Of a stretch of DNA of 18,078 nt, positions 1 through 7,110 are shown one piece after another. The position numbers and the translations under genes are program-made. Numbering within the stretch: position 1 is the first letter of the stretch; each line of letters begins with the position of its first letter. The notes under the pieces are model-generated. The model saw nothing but the letters and a program-made list of their open reading frames with translations, was not told the origin of the DNA and ran no database searches. The stretch spans positions 1 through 18,078 of the forward strand of contig JAFAYN010000590.1 in assembly GCA_019240375.1 (NCBI GenBank), given 5' to 3'. The stretch comes from Gemmatimonadota bacterium. Its GTDB lineage: Bacteria; Gemmatimonadota; Gemmatimonadetes; Longimicrobiales; Longimicrobiaceae.

Positions 1-24
1 ACAGCTTGCATCGCTCGCAGTTCT

Positions 25-77
25 CCCCCTTTCTCCTGCTTGCGGGGGAAAGAGGGCCGGGGGGATAGGGGGCCTCT
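25..77. repeat. GC-rich imperfect inverted repeat at left edge
   Basis: A pyrimidine-rich stretch (25-36) is followed by a purine-rich stretch (44-55) that is roughly its reverse complement, with GCTTGC in the loop. A second pairing (AGAGGGCC at 51-58 with GGCCTCT at 71-77) overlaps it. The composition, long G and C runs around a short loop, looks like a dispersed intergenic palindromic element rather than coding sequence. It lies downstream of hisA and the 88-119 hairpin. That it is a genome-wide repeat is inference; one copy cannot show it. Confidence 0.3.
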
Positions 78-87
78 CCCAAACGAC

Positions 88-119
88 ACCGCACCGGAAG
101 CCCAAGCCCCCGGTGCGGT
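88..119 (-). terminator. Perfect 10-bp hairpin downstream of hisA, probable terminator
   Basis: ACCGCACCGG (88-97) and CCGGTGCGGT (110-119) form a perfect 10-bp stem with a 12-nt loop, about 45 bp past the hisA stop. Read on the minus strand, the sequence after the stem is only mildly T-rich (GTCGTTT), so a rho-independent terminator is plausible but weak. The four A's at 120-123 mean the minus-strand stem is preceded, not followed, by its best T run. No other gene is visible between here and the window edge. Confidence 0.45.
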
Positions 120-164
120 AAAAGACAGCCTCGGCGCGTCCGGGGCAACCCGCCCCACGGGCGC

Positions 165-920
165 TCACCTCTCCGCCCGGATCCTCCGCACCGCCTCCGC
201 CACGTCCAGCCTCCCCTCGTAGATCGCCTTGCCGGTGATGACCCCGACCAGCGGGGCGCCGCCTCGGAAGGCGTCCGCCACGGCTTCCACGTCCTCCACC
301 CCGCGGATCCCTCCGGACACGATCACCTCCGCGCCGCTGCTCTCCGCCAGCTCGATGGAGAGCGGAAGGTTGGGCCCCATCATCATCCCGTCCCGGTCGA
401 TGTCGGTGTAGATGAAGGTGCGCACCCCCAGGCCGGCCAGGCTCCTCCCCAGGTCGAACAGGTCGCGGCTGCTCTCCTCCGTCCACCCTCGCACGGCGGG
501 GCGGCGGCCGCGCGCGTCCAGCCCCACGGCGATCCTTTCGGCGCCCCAGCGCTCCACCGCCCTTCGCACCAGCTCCGGGTTCTCGATGGCGGCGGTGCCG
601 ATCACGGCCCTCGCGGCGCCTGCACCCAGCACCTCCTCCAGGTCGGCATCAGTGCGGAGGCCGCCACCGGTCTGCACCCTCAGGCCGGAGCTGGCGGCCA
701 GATCGCGGATCAGCGCGCGGTTGGAGCCGTCGCCGAAGGCGGCGTCCAGGTCCACCACGTGCACCCAGGCCGCGCCCGCGGCGGCGAACCCCGCCGCCAC
801 CTCGCGCGGGTCGTCGCTGTAGGCGGTTTCGCGGTCGGCTTCGCCGCGCTCCAGGCGTACGCAGCGGCCCCGGCGCAGGTCAATGGCCGGGAACAGGTCG
901 ATGCGGCGGGATTCAGTCAC
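165..920 (-). CDS. hisA: HisA, phosphoribosyl-formimino-AICAR-phosphate isomerase
   Basis: HisA catalyses the Amadori isomerisation of ProFAR to PRFAR, the fourth step of histidine biosynthesis, in the cytoplasm. The 251-residue product has the usual length and (beta/alpha)8 layout. PAIDLRRG near the N-terminus holds the catalytic Asp14, and VGLDARG holds the second catalytic Asp135. TDIDRDGM (172-179) and the phosphate-binding VSGGI (191-195) follow. The GTG start at 920-918 is chosen because the family begins a few residues before the first strand and because it overlaps the M23 peptidase stop by 8 bp (GTGACTGA), implying coupled translation. A longer frame reaches 977 but adds Pro/Arg-rich sequence that is a shadow of the upstream gene. 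No other his gene is in view. A dual HisA/TrpF (PriA) role cannot be excluded from sequence alone but nothing demands it. Confidence 0.95.
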   Translation of the reverse strand: MTESRRIDLFPAIDLRRGRCVRLERGEADRETAYSDDPREVAAGFAAAGAAWVHVVDLDAAFGDGSNRALIRDLAASSGLRVQTGGGLRTDADLEEVLGAGAARAVIGTAAIENPELVRRAVERWGAERIAVGLDARGRRPAVRGWTEESSRDLFDLGRSLAGLGVRTFIYTDIDRDGMMMGPNLPLSIELAESSGAEVIVSGGIRGVEDVEAVADAFRGGAPLVGVITGKAIYEGRLDVAEAVRRIRAER

Positions 921-2217
921 CCGCACGCGCCGCGTTCGGGGAGCGCTTCGCGGCGGCGTAGCGGCTGGCGGAGCCACCCCGGTCCAGCGCGGCCAGGCGG
1001 GCGCTCACCATCTCGCGGAAGCGGGCTCGGAGGCCGCCGGTCACCGGCTCGCCGGTGATGTACTTGACCGAGCCGGGGTTCACCGGGCGTCCGTCCTCGC
1101 GGAACTCGTAGTGCAGGTGCGGCCCCGTCGCGAGCCCGGTCGAGCCCACGTAGCCGATCACCTGTCCCTGCTTCACCCGGTCGCCGCGGTGCAGGCCGGC
1201 GGCCACGGCGCGCATGTGGCCGTAGCGGCTGGAGTACCCCTGCCGGTGGCGGATCTCCACCATGTTGCCGTATCCGCCTCCCCACCCGGCCTGCACCACC
1301 ACCCCGTCGCCGACCGCGTGGATCGGCGTTCCCGGGGCGGCGGCGTAGTCGATCCCGTAGTGCGGACGCGACCGCTTCAGGATCGGGTGGAAGCGGCTGG
1401 TGGAAAAGGCCGAGGTGATCCGGCGGAACTCCAGCGGCGCGCGGAGGAAGGCGCGGCGCAGCGACTCGCCGGTGCGGTCGTAGTAGTCCTCGCCCCCGTC
1501 CGACGCGCGGAACAGGAAGGCGCTGTGCTCATGCCCGCCCAGGTCGAACAGCGCGCCGAGCACCCGCCAGGAGCGGGCGGAGCCGTCCGGGCGCACCTCG
1601 CGCTCGTACAGGATCCGGTAGCTGTCCCCCGGCTGCAGGTCGCGGCTGAAGTCGATCTGCCAGGCGAAGATCCGGTCCGCGAGCAGGTCCACGATCCGCT
1701 CCCGCTCCACCCGGGGGACGTCCGCCCCCCGCCCGGCCATTACCGCCTGGTACAGCGACGACTCCACCTTCCCGGTGAGCGCCACGGTGTCGTGCCCGGT
1801 GGGGACCTCCTCCACCTCGGCGTCCCACTCGCCGCCCCGGCGCCGGACCACCAGCCGGCGGTCCGCGTCCAGCTTCATCTCCAGGCCGCGCAGCTCGCCT
1901 CCCTCGGTCGCCCTGCGGTACGACAGGGTGGCGCCGGGGCGGAGGCCGCGCGGGTCCTGGTGCTCGCGGAGCTGCGCCAGGAGGGCCGACGCCTCGTCGG
2001 CGTCCAGGCGGGAGCGCTCCAGCAGCTCCGAGAGCGTTTCCCCCTCGCGCAGGGTATCCTGGAACCGCTGCTCCACCGGGGCGGCGTACGCCACGGGGAG
2101 GAGCGCGGGACGTGGAGCAGGCGCTTCCCTGGTGGAGGGGGCGAGAAAGCTCCCCGCGCCGGCCACGCCCACCACCCCGAGCATGCCCAGCGCTACGATC
2201 CGATATGCCTTGGCCAT
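913..2217 (-). CDS. M23 (LytM-type) zinc metallopeptidase, OapA/LysM-like N-terminal domain
   Basis: This 434-residue protein resembles MepM/YebA-type peptidoglycan endopeptidases, which cut peptide cross-links in the periplasm. Residues 5-24 form a hydrophobic signal or membrane anchor, followed by a Pro/Ala-rich linker. Residues about 46-100 are an OapA/LysM-like wall-binding domain (DTLREGETLSELLERS, then GLRPGATL). The catalytic domain spans about 250-385. All metal and catalytic positions look intact: H276 and D280 in RPHYGIDY, H324 in RYGHM, and H357 and H359 in GPHLHYEF. It should therefore be active rather than an EnvC/NlpD-type degenerate activator, although substrate specificity is inference. 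It starts 160 bp after ftsZ, beyond a strong hairpin, and overlaps hisA by 8 bp, so these two genes may form their own transcript. No good Shine-Dalgarno sequence is visible before the ATG. Confidence 0.9.
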   Translation of the reverse strand: MAKAYRIVALGMLGVVGVAGAGSFLAPSTREAPAPRPALLPVAYAAPVEQRFQDTLREGETLSELLERSRLDADEASALLAQLREHQDPRGLRPGATLSYRRATEGGELRGLEMKLDADRRLVVRRRGGEWDAEVEEVPTGHDTVALTGKVESSLYQAVMAGRGADVPRVERERIVDLLADRIFAWQIDFSRDLQPGDSYRILYEREVRPDGSARSWRVLGALFDLGGHEHSAFLFRASDGGEDYYDRTGESLRRAFLRAPLEFRRITSAFSTSRFHPILKRSRPHYGIDYAAAPGTPIHAVGDGVVVQAGWGGGYGNMVEIRHRQGYSSRYGHMRAVAAGLHRGDRVKQGQVIGYVGSTGLATGPHLHYEFREDGRPVNPGSVKYITGEPVTGGLRARFREMVSARLAALDRGGSASRYAAAKRSPNAARAGD

Positions 2218-2294
2218 TCAGGTCCAGGTTGGGGCCGCCGTACGTCGCGCGGCCATGGTCCGGAAAAGAAATAAAGCGTCCGCCGGAACACGGG

Positions 2295-2338
2295 CGAGGG
2301 GCACCCCGGCGCGAGCGTTCGCCCCGGGGTGCCCCTCG
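2295..2338 (-). terminator. Long perfect hairpin between ftsZ and the M23 peptidase
   Basis: A perfect 15-bp stem (2295-2309 with 2324-2338; arms CGAGGGGCACCCCGG and its reverse complement) closes a 14-nt loop. Inside the loop GCGA/TCGC can pair again, giving nearly 20 bp with one mismatch. It begins 40 bp after the ftsZ stop. On the minus strand a T-rich run (TTTATTTCTTTT, 2275-2264) lies about 19 nt past the stem, farther than in a canonical rho-independent terminator. It most likely ends or attenuates the dcw transcript, or protects the ftsZ mRNA 3' end. Confidence 0.6.
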
Positions 2339-2377
2339 TCAGTTCCGAACCGCGCCTCCGATCATCGCTTCCACCGC

Positions 2378-3589
2378 TCAGTCCATCTGCCGGCGGATGA
2401 AGGTGGGGATCTCCAAGTCGCTGGGGAGCGGACGCTCCGCCTGCCTGGTGGGCCACCGCAGCGGGGTGGTCTGGGGCGGCGCCGGGGGCTCCGGGACCGC
2501 CGCGGCCGGCTCCACCCGCGGGGTGAGGGTCGGGCGCGACTCCGTGCGCGGCTCGGTCCGCGAGACGGGGGCCGCCGAGCGGAAGTTCGGGCGGATGACG
2601 TTGTCGCTCCGGTCGAACGCCGCGGGGGAGTCCTTCTCGAAGCCGGTGGCGATCACCGTGACCCGGACCTCCTCCTTCATGCTGCTGTCGTGCACCGCGC
2701 CGAAGATGATCTCGGCCTCGTCCCCGGCGGCGTCCTGGATGATGGACGAGATGGTGGTGACCTCGTCGATCGCCAGGTCCATCCCGCCGGTGATGTTGAT
2801 CAGCACCCCGGCCGCGCCGTGGATGGAGATGTTGTCCAGGAGCGGCGAGGAGATCGCCTCCTGGGCGGCCTCAACCGCGCGGTTCTCCCCCCGCCCGAAG
2901 CCGGTCCCCATCAGCGCCGCGCCGCGGTTGGACATGATGGTGCGCACGTCGGCGAAGTCCACGTTCACCTCGCCGGTCACGCGGATCAGGTCCGAGATCC
3001 CCTGCGTGGCGTGCAGCAGCACCTCGTCCGCCTTCTTGAGCGCGTCCTTGAACGAGGTCCCCTTCCCCACCACCGCCAGCAGGCGCTCGTTGGGGACCAC
3101 GATCATGGTGTCCACGGCGCGCTTCAGCTCGGCGAGCCCCTGCTCGGCCTGGCGCATCCGCTTCTTCCCCTCGAACAGGAAGGGGCGCGTGACGATGGCG
3201 ATGGTCAGCGCCCCCATCTCGCGCGCCATCTCACCGATCAGCGGAGCGCCGCCCGTCCCGGTCCCGCCGCCCATTCCCGCGGTGATGAAGACCAGGTCGG
3301 CGCCCTCCAGCGCCTTGCGCACCTCGTCGGCGTTCTCCTCCAGCGCGCCGCGGCCGATCTCGGGACGCGCCCCGGCCCCCAGCCCACGGGTCAGCTTCTT
3401 CCCGATCTGGATCTTGACCCCGGACTTGGAGAACTTGAGCGCCTGCGCGTCGGTGTTGACCGAGATGAACTCGACGCCCTCCAGGTCCTCGTCGATCATC
3501 CGGTTCACCGCGTTCCCCCCGCCGCCGCCCACGCCCACCACCTTCATGCGGGCGTTTTGCAGGGCGGACTCCTCGTACTCAAAGATCAT
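2378..3589 (-). CDS. ftsZ: Cell division GTPase FtsZ
   Basis: FtsZ is the tubulin-like GTPase that polymerises into the cytokinetic ring. The 403-residue product has the N-terminal glycine-rich nucleotide loop ([16 protein letters not shown], 16-31), the tubulin signature GGGTGTG (107-113), and the T7 synergy loop NVDFAD (209-214), whose acidic residues complete the GTPase site of the next subunit. A variable Pro/Thr/Arg linker of about 70 residues (318-390) leads to the C-terminal peptide [10 protein letters not shown] that binds FtsA and other partners. The ATG at 3589 is preferred over an in-frame ATG at 3604 because GGAGGA lies 7 nt ahead of it, while the upstream ATG has none. It follows ftsA after 63 bp and is followed by a strong hairpin. 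Confidence 0.97.
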   Translation of the reverse strand: MIFEYEESALQNARMKVVGVGGGGGNAVNRMIDEDLEGVEFISVNTDAQALKFSKSGVKIQIGKKLTRGLGAGARPEIGRGALEENADEVRKALEGADLVFITAGMGGGTGTGGAPLIGEMAREMGALTIAIVTRPFLFEGKKRMRQAEQGLAELKRAVDTMIVVPNERLLAVVGKGTSFKDALKKADEVLLHATQGISDLIRVTGEVNVDFADVRTIMSNRGAALMGTGFGRGENRAVEAAQEAISSPLLDNISIHGAAGVLINITGGMDLAIDEVTTISSIIQDAAGDEAEIIFGAVHDSSMKEEVRVTVIATGFEKDSPAAFDRSDNVIRPNFRSAAPVSRTEPRTESRPTLTPRVEPAAAVPEPPAPPQTTPLRWPTRQAERPLPSDLEIPTFIRRQMD

Positions 3590-3596
3590 CTGTGCT

Positions 3597-3602
3597 TCCT
3601 CC
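3597..3602 (-). promoter_or_regulatory. Shine-Dalgarno GGAGGA of ftsZ
   Basis: GGAGGA on the minus strand sits 7 nt before the ATG at 3589-3587. It overlaps the alternative upstream ATG (3604-3602), which itself lacks any purine-rich site. This decides the ftsZ start. Confidence 0.7.
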
Positions 3603-3652
3603 ATCCGAGGGGAGGTACATCCGGTTGAAAACGTTCAGCGCCGGGAAACCGA

Positions 3653-4900
3653 TCAGAAGAAGTCGGTCAGCCAGTCGCGCATCCACCTGATCACTCCGCC
3701 CATGGCGGCGCCGCCCGCGGCGGCCCCTCCACCGGCGTATTCCGGGACGAGCCGCCGGGCGCCGTACAGCACCAGCCCGGTCGCGGCCGCGAACTTGGGT
3801 CGGCGGATCGAATCGGAAAGCCCCCCCAGCCCCTCGCCGGGGACGCCGCACCGCACCGGCGCGGCGAAGGTCCGCTCCGCCAATTCCAGGATCCCGTGCA
3901 GCGAGGCGCCTCCGCCGGTGAGGACGATCCCCGCCCCCAGCTTGTCCGCGAAGCCGCTCCGCCGGACCTGGTCCTCGACCAGCCCCAGGATCTCGTCCAT
4001 CCTCTGCTCTATGACGTGCCCCAGGAGCTCGCGGGCGATGTAGCGGGTCTGCCCCGCCGCCACCCCCGGGATCTCGAAGGTCTCGTTCGGGTCCACCAGG
4101 TCGGCGCGGGCGACGCCCCACCGCTCCTTGGCCCGGGCCGCCTCCGCATATGGGAGGGAGAGCCCCTTGGCGATGTCGTTGGTCACCGTCGCCCCGCCCC
4201 ACGGGAGGGTGGACAGGTGCCGGATCTTGCGCTCGTGGAAGATCACCACGTCCGTGGTCCCGCCGCCCAGCTCCACCAGCGCCACCCCGATCTCCTTCTC
4301 GTCGTCCGACAGGACGGAAAGGGAGGAGGCGACCGGCTCCAGCACCAGCTCGGCGACCTGGTACCCGGCGCGCGACACCGACCTGCGGATGTTCTGCGAG
4401 GCGGACGAGGCGCCGGTGACGATGAACACCTCGGCCTCCAGCCGCGTCCCCGCCATCCCGACGGGATCGCGGATCCCGCCCTGCGAGTCGACCAGGTACT
4501 CCTGCGGGATCGCGTGTAGCAATTCGCGGTCGGCGGGGATGGGGATGGCGCGCGCCACCTCGTGCACCCGCTCCACGTCGCTCGCCAGGATCTCCTGCTT
4601 CCCCACCGCCACCACCCCGTGCGAGGCGCGGGCGTGGATGTGCTCCCCGGCGATCCCGGTGTACAGGCGGTCCACTCCGACGCCGGCCATCAGCTCGGCT
4701 TCCTTGACCGCCTTGCGGATCGACTCGGTGGTGGCCTCGATGTCGGTGACCACCTCGCGGCGGATCCCCCCCGTCTTGGCCTGCCCGACGCCGAGCACCC
4801 GCACCTCGGAGCGCGCCGGGGTGTCCCCCGCCACCTCCGCGATGACGACGGCGGTCTTGCTCGAACCGATGTCGAGGCCGGCAACCAGAGTAGGACGCAT
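3653..4900 (-). CDS. ftsA: Cell division protein FtsA
   Basis: FtsA is the actin-like ATPase that tethers FtsZ to the membrane and recruits later divisome proteins. The 415-residue product starts with the phosphate-1 motif GLDIGSSKTAVVIAEV (8-23). It continues with the FtsA-specific 1C domain (about 85-165, including GIAGEHI), phosphate-2 LVELGGGTTDVVIF (208-221), and the adenosine motif GIVLTGGGASLHGI (324-337). After a flexible Gly/Ala linker (389-402) it ends in an amphipathic helix (VIRWMRDWLTDFF), the usual membrane-targeting sequence. The ATG at 4900 places the actin fold correctly. It lies 8 bp after the ftsQ stop and lacks a Shine-Dalgarno sequence, so translation probably depends on reinitiation. 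A GTG at 4921 is possible but less likely. Confidence 0.96.
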   Translation of the reverse strand: MRPTLVAGLDIGSSKTAVVIAEVAGDTPARSEVRVLGVGQAKTGGIRREVVTDIEATTESIRKAVKEAELMAGVGVDRLYTGIAGEHIHARASHGVVAVGKQEILASDVERVHEVARAIPIPADRELLHAIPQEYLVDSQGGIRDPVGMAGTRLEAEVFIVTGASSASQNIRRSVSRAGYQVAELVLEPVASSLSVLSDDEKEIGVALVELGGGTTDVVIFHERKIRHLSTLPWGGATVTNDIAKGLSLPYAEAARAKERWGVARADLVDPNETFEIPGVAAGQTRYIARELLGHVIEQRMDEILGLVEDQVRRSGFADKLGAGIVLTGGGASLHGILELAERTFAAPVRCGVPGEGLGGLSDSIRRPKFAAATGLVLYGARRLVPEYAGGGAAAGGAAMGGVIRWMRDWLTDFF

Positions 4901-4908
4901 GACGAGGG

Positions 4909-5652
4909 CTACGCGCGTGACGGGAAGCGGACCACCACCTGGTCCTGGAAACGAAGGTCGATGCGGACGGGCGGCGTGACGCCCGCGGTGTCGGACAGGG
5001 CCGGGGCGCGGCGCGCGACGTCGTCCAGCGCCGCCCGCAGCTGCCGGAGCCGCGTGGACCCGGCGCCCACGGGGAGGAGCACCCGCGCCTCGGGCGAGGA
5101 AACGGCGAGGAGGACCGCGTCGGACCCGCCCCACTCCACCTCGGAGACCCGGGCCAGGAGCCTGGGATCCAGCTCTTCCAGCCGGCCCAGCTCCGCGGCG
5201 AGTGCGCGGGTGCGGGCGTCGACGACGCCACGGGTCGCGCGGGCCCGGATCAGCGGGAGGTCCACCGCCGCGCCCGCCGGGTCGACGGGGAGGACCTCCC
5301 CGGCCGCGGTCAGGGGGTGCAGCGTCCCCGCGTCCACCAGCCCCACCGTGCGCTTCTCGCGCACCTCGATGCGCAGCGTCCCCGGGAGCCGCCTCACCAC
5401 CCGCGCCTCCTCGATCCCCGGCGTCCGGCGCAGCCGCGCCTCCCACGCCTCCGGGTCGCTCCACACGCTGGCCCCCAGGCGGATCCCCGAGGCGACCAGC
5501 ACCTCGTGGGGGGCCACCATCCGCGTCCCCGCGACCTCTACCCGCTGGACCCGGAACCAGGGGGTCCGCTCCAGGGCGCGCGGTCCCCACAGGGGCGCGG
5601 TGAGAACCGCCGGGAGAGCGGCGGCCAGGACGATCCGACGAGCTTTGCGCAC
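4909..5652 (-). CDS. ftsQ: Cell division protein FtsQ (POTRA domain)
   Basis: FtsQ is a single-pass inner-membrane protein that joins FtsL and its FtsB-type partner and controls septal synthase activation. The 247-residue product has a short basic cytoplasmic tail (MRKARR) and one membrane segment (about 7-24). A POTRA domain follows at about 34-100 (WFRVQRVEVAGTRMVAPHEV, then EARVVRRLPGTLRIEVREK), and then the FtsQ beta domain to the C-terminus. Sequence conservation is low, as is normal for the family, so the call relies on the POTRA motif, topology, length and position between murC and ftsA. The start is GTG, 5 bp after the murC stop, with no Shine-Dalgarno sequence. No MurB or Ddl gene lies between murC and this gene. 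Confidence 0.92.
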   Translation of the reverse strand: MRKARRIVLAAALPAVLTAPLWGPRALERTPWFRVQRVEVAGTRMVAPHEVLVASGIRLGASVWSDPEAWEARLRRTPGIEEARVVRRLPGTLRIEVREKRTVGLVDAGTLHPLTAAGEVLPVDPAGAAVDLPLIRARATRGVVDARTRALAAELGRLEELDPRLLARVSEVEWGGSDAVLLAVSSPEARVLLPVGAGSTRLRQLRAALDDVARRAPALSDTAGVTPPVRIDLRFQDQVVVRFPSRA

Positions 5653-5657
5653 GAGGG

Positions 5658-7073
5658 TTACGCGGCCGACGCGGCGCCGCGGAGGAGGTCGAGCATTTCC
5701 CGGGCGGCGGCGTCCAGGTTGCCGGCGCCGAGAGTGAGGCAGAGGTCCCCGGGAGCGAGCGTGTCCACCACTTCCGCCGCCACTTTTTCACGCTCGGGGA
5801 CGTAAAGGACGTCGGCGCCCGCAGCGCGGGCCGCGTCCACGACCATCTGGCCGGTGATCCCCGGGATCGGGAGCTCGCGGGCGGCGTAGACGTCGGTGAG
5901 CACCACCCGGTCGGCAAGGGCCAGGGCGCGCCCGAACTCCGCCGCGAAGTCGCGGGTCCGCGAGTACAGGTGCGGCTGGAAGACCGCGACCAGCCGGCGC
6001 TCCGGGTACGAGGCGCGGGCGGCCCGCAGGGTGGCCTCGACCTCGGTGGGGTGGTGCGCGTAGTCGTCCACGAACAGGACGCCCTCCGCCTCCCCCACCC
6101 GCTCGAAGCGCCGGTCCACCCCGGAGTAGGAGGCCAGCCCCTCGGCGACGGCCTCCCACTCCACCCCCAGCCGGCGCGCCACCGCCACCGCGCCGAGCGC
6201 GTTGCGGACGTTGTGCAGCCCGGGGACGCGCAGCGTCGCCTCGCCCAGCCGGACGCCTCGCTCGTGGACGGTGAAGCGGGTCCCCTCGGCGCTGCTCCGC
6301 ACCTCGCTGGCCCGGAGCATCGCGCCGGCGCTGGTCCCGTAGGAAAGGACCCGGTCGTGTGCTCCCCCCACCCGCGCCATCAGCCGGGCGGCGCCGTGGT
6401 CGTCGGCGCACCCCACGACCAGCCCGTCCTCCGGGACCACGTCCACGAACGCGAGGAACGCTTCCTCGATCGCCTGGAGGGAACCGTAGATGTCGAGGTG
6501 GTCGGCTTCGAGGGTGGTCACGACGGCGATGCTGGGACGTAGCGTCAGGAACGAGCGGTCGTATTCGTCGGCCTCCACCACGAAGATCTTTCCGCTTCCG
6601 TGGCGAAGGTTTCCTCCCCAGGCGGGGACACGCCCCCCGACGACTCCCGTCGGGTCGAGCCCCGCCGCGGCCAGGACGGTGGTGGTGAGGGTGGTGGTGG
6701 TCGTCTTGCCGTGCGTGCCGGCGATCCCGACCACCGTCCCACGGTTCACCACCGCTCCCAGCGCCTGCGCCCGCTTCAGCACGGGAATCCCCCGTGCTCG
6801 GGCCGCTTCGATCTCGGGGTGGTCGGGGCGGACGGCGGCGGTCACCACCAGCGCCGTGCACCCTTCCACGTGGGCCGCGTCGTGCCCGAACGTCACCTCC
6901 GCGCCCGCCTCCCGGAGAAACTCGGCCGTGGCGCTCGGATGAGCGTCGCAACCGGTGACCCGGAGGCCCGCGTGGAGGAAAAGCTCGGCCAGGGGCGCCA
7001 TCCCGGCGCCGCCGATCCCCATGAAGTGGACCGGCCCGCGTCCAACTGTGTCCACTGGATCGAAGGGGCTCAA
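5658..7073 (-). CDS. murC: UDP-N-acetylmuramate--L-alanine ligase MurC
   Basis: MurC adds L-alanine to UDP-MurNAc with ATP, the first step of stem-peptide assembly. The 471-residue product has the N-terminal UDP-binding glycine motif HFMGIGGAGMAPLAEL (16-31) and the ATP loop GIAGTHGKTTTT (116-127), with the THGKT form specific to MurC. Also present are VEADEYDRSF (166-175), HNVRNALGA (287-295), DDYAHHPTEV (336-345) and QPHLYSRT (366-373). The start is uncertain. The TTG at 7073 gives the longest frame, and a GTG at 7055 would remove six residues without touching the fold. Neither has a clear ribosome site. It starts 37 bp after murG, across a possible promoter, and leads the block murC-ftsQ-ftsA-ftsZ. 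Confidence 0.96.
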   Translation of the reverse strand: MSPFDPVDTVGRGPVHFMGIGGAGMAPLAELFLHAGLRVTGCDAHPSATAEFLREAGAEVTFGHDAAHVEGCTALVVTAAVRPDHPEIEAARARGIPVLKRAQALGAVVNRGTVVGIAGTHGKTTTTTLTTTVLAAAGLDPTGVVGGRVPAWGGNLRHGSGKIFVVEADEYDRSFLTLRPSIAVVTTLEADHLDIYGSLQAIEEAFLAFVDVVPEDGLVVGCADDHGAARLMARVGGAHDRVLSYGTSAGAMLRASEVRSSAEGTRFTVHERGVRLGEATLRVPGLHNVRNALGAVAVARRLGVEWEAVAEGLASYSGVDRRFERVGEAEGVLFVDDYAHHPTEVEATLRAARASYPERRLVAVFQPHLYSRTRDFAAEFGRALALADRVVLTDVYAARELPIPGITGQMVVDAARAAGADVLYVPEREKVAAEVVDTLAPGDLCLTLGAGNLDAAAREMLDLLRGAASAA

Positions 7074-7100
7074 TATAGTGTTCGGCTCGGTGGTGGAAAA
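7072..7100 (-). promoter_or_regulatory. Candidate sigma70-like promoter ahead of murC
   Basis: On the minus strand TTTTCC (7100-7095) and TATATT (7077-7072) are separated by exactly 17 nt. The -10 matches TATAAT at 5 of 6 positions; the -35 matches TTGACA at only 3 of 6. The A/T-rich patch stands out in a very GC-rich cluster and lies in one of the few non-overlapping junctions. If used, the transcript would begin inside the TTG-initiated murC frame and favour the GTG start at 7055. Confidence 0.35.
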
Positions 7101-7110
7101 GGGATTCCGG

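Noticed and set aside
921..977. Longer HisA starting at 977
   Set aside because: It adds a Pro/Arg-rich segment unlike HisA that lies inside the M23 peptidase reading frame. The GTG at 920 fits the family length and the overlap.
3590..3604. Upstream ATG of ftsZ (3604) as the true start
   Set aside because: No Shine-Dalgarno sequence precedes it, whereas GGAGGA is well placed for the ATG at 3589. It cannot be fully excluded.
1775..4043. Long plus-strand open frames opposite the M23 gene, ftsZ and ftsA
   Set aside because: They are antisense shadows created by high G/C codon use. Their translations are Pro/Arg/Ser/His-rich and match no family, while the minus strand encodes clear proteins.
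4901..5917. N-terminal extension of the ftsA frame over ftsQ and murC
   Set aside because: The actin fold starts at the ATG at 4900, and the extension is Arg/Gly/Pro-rich shadow sequence.
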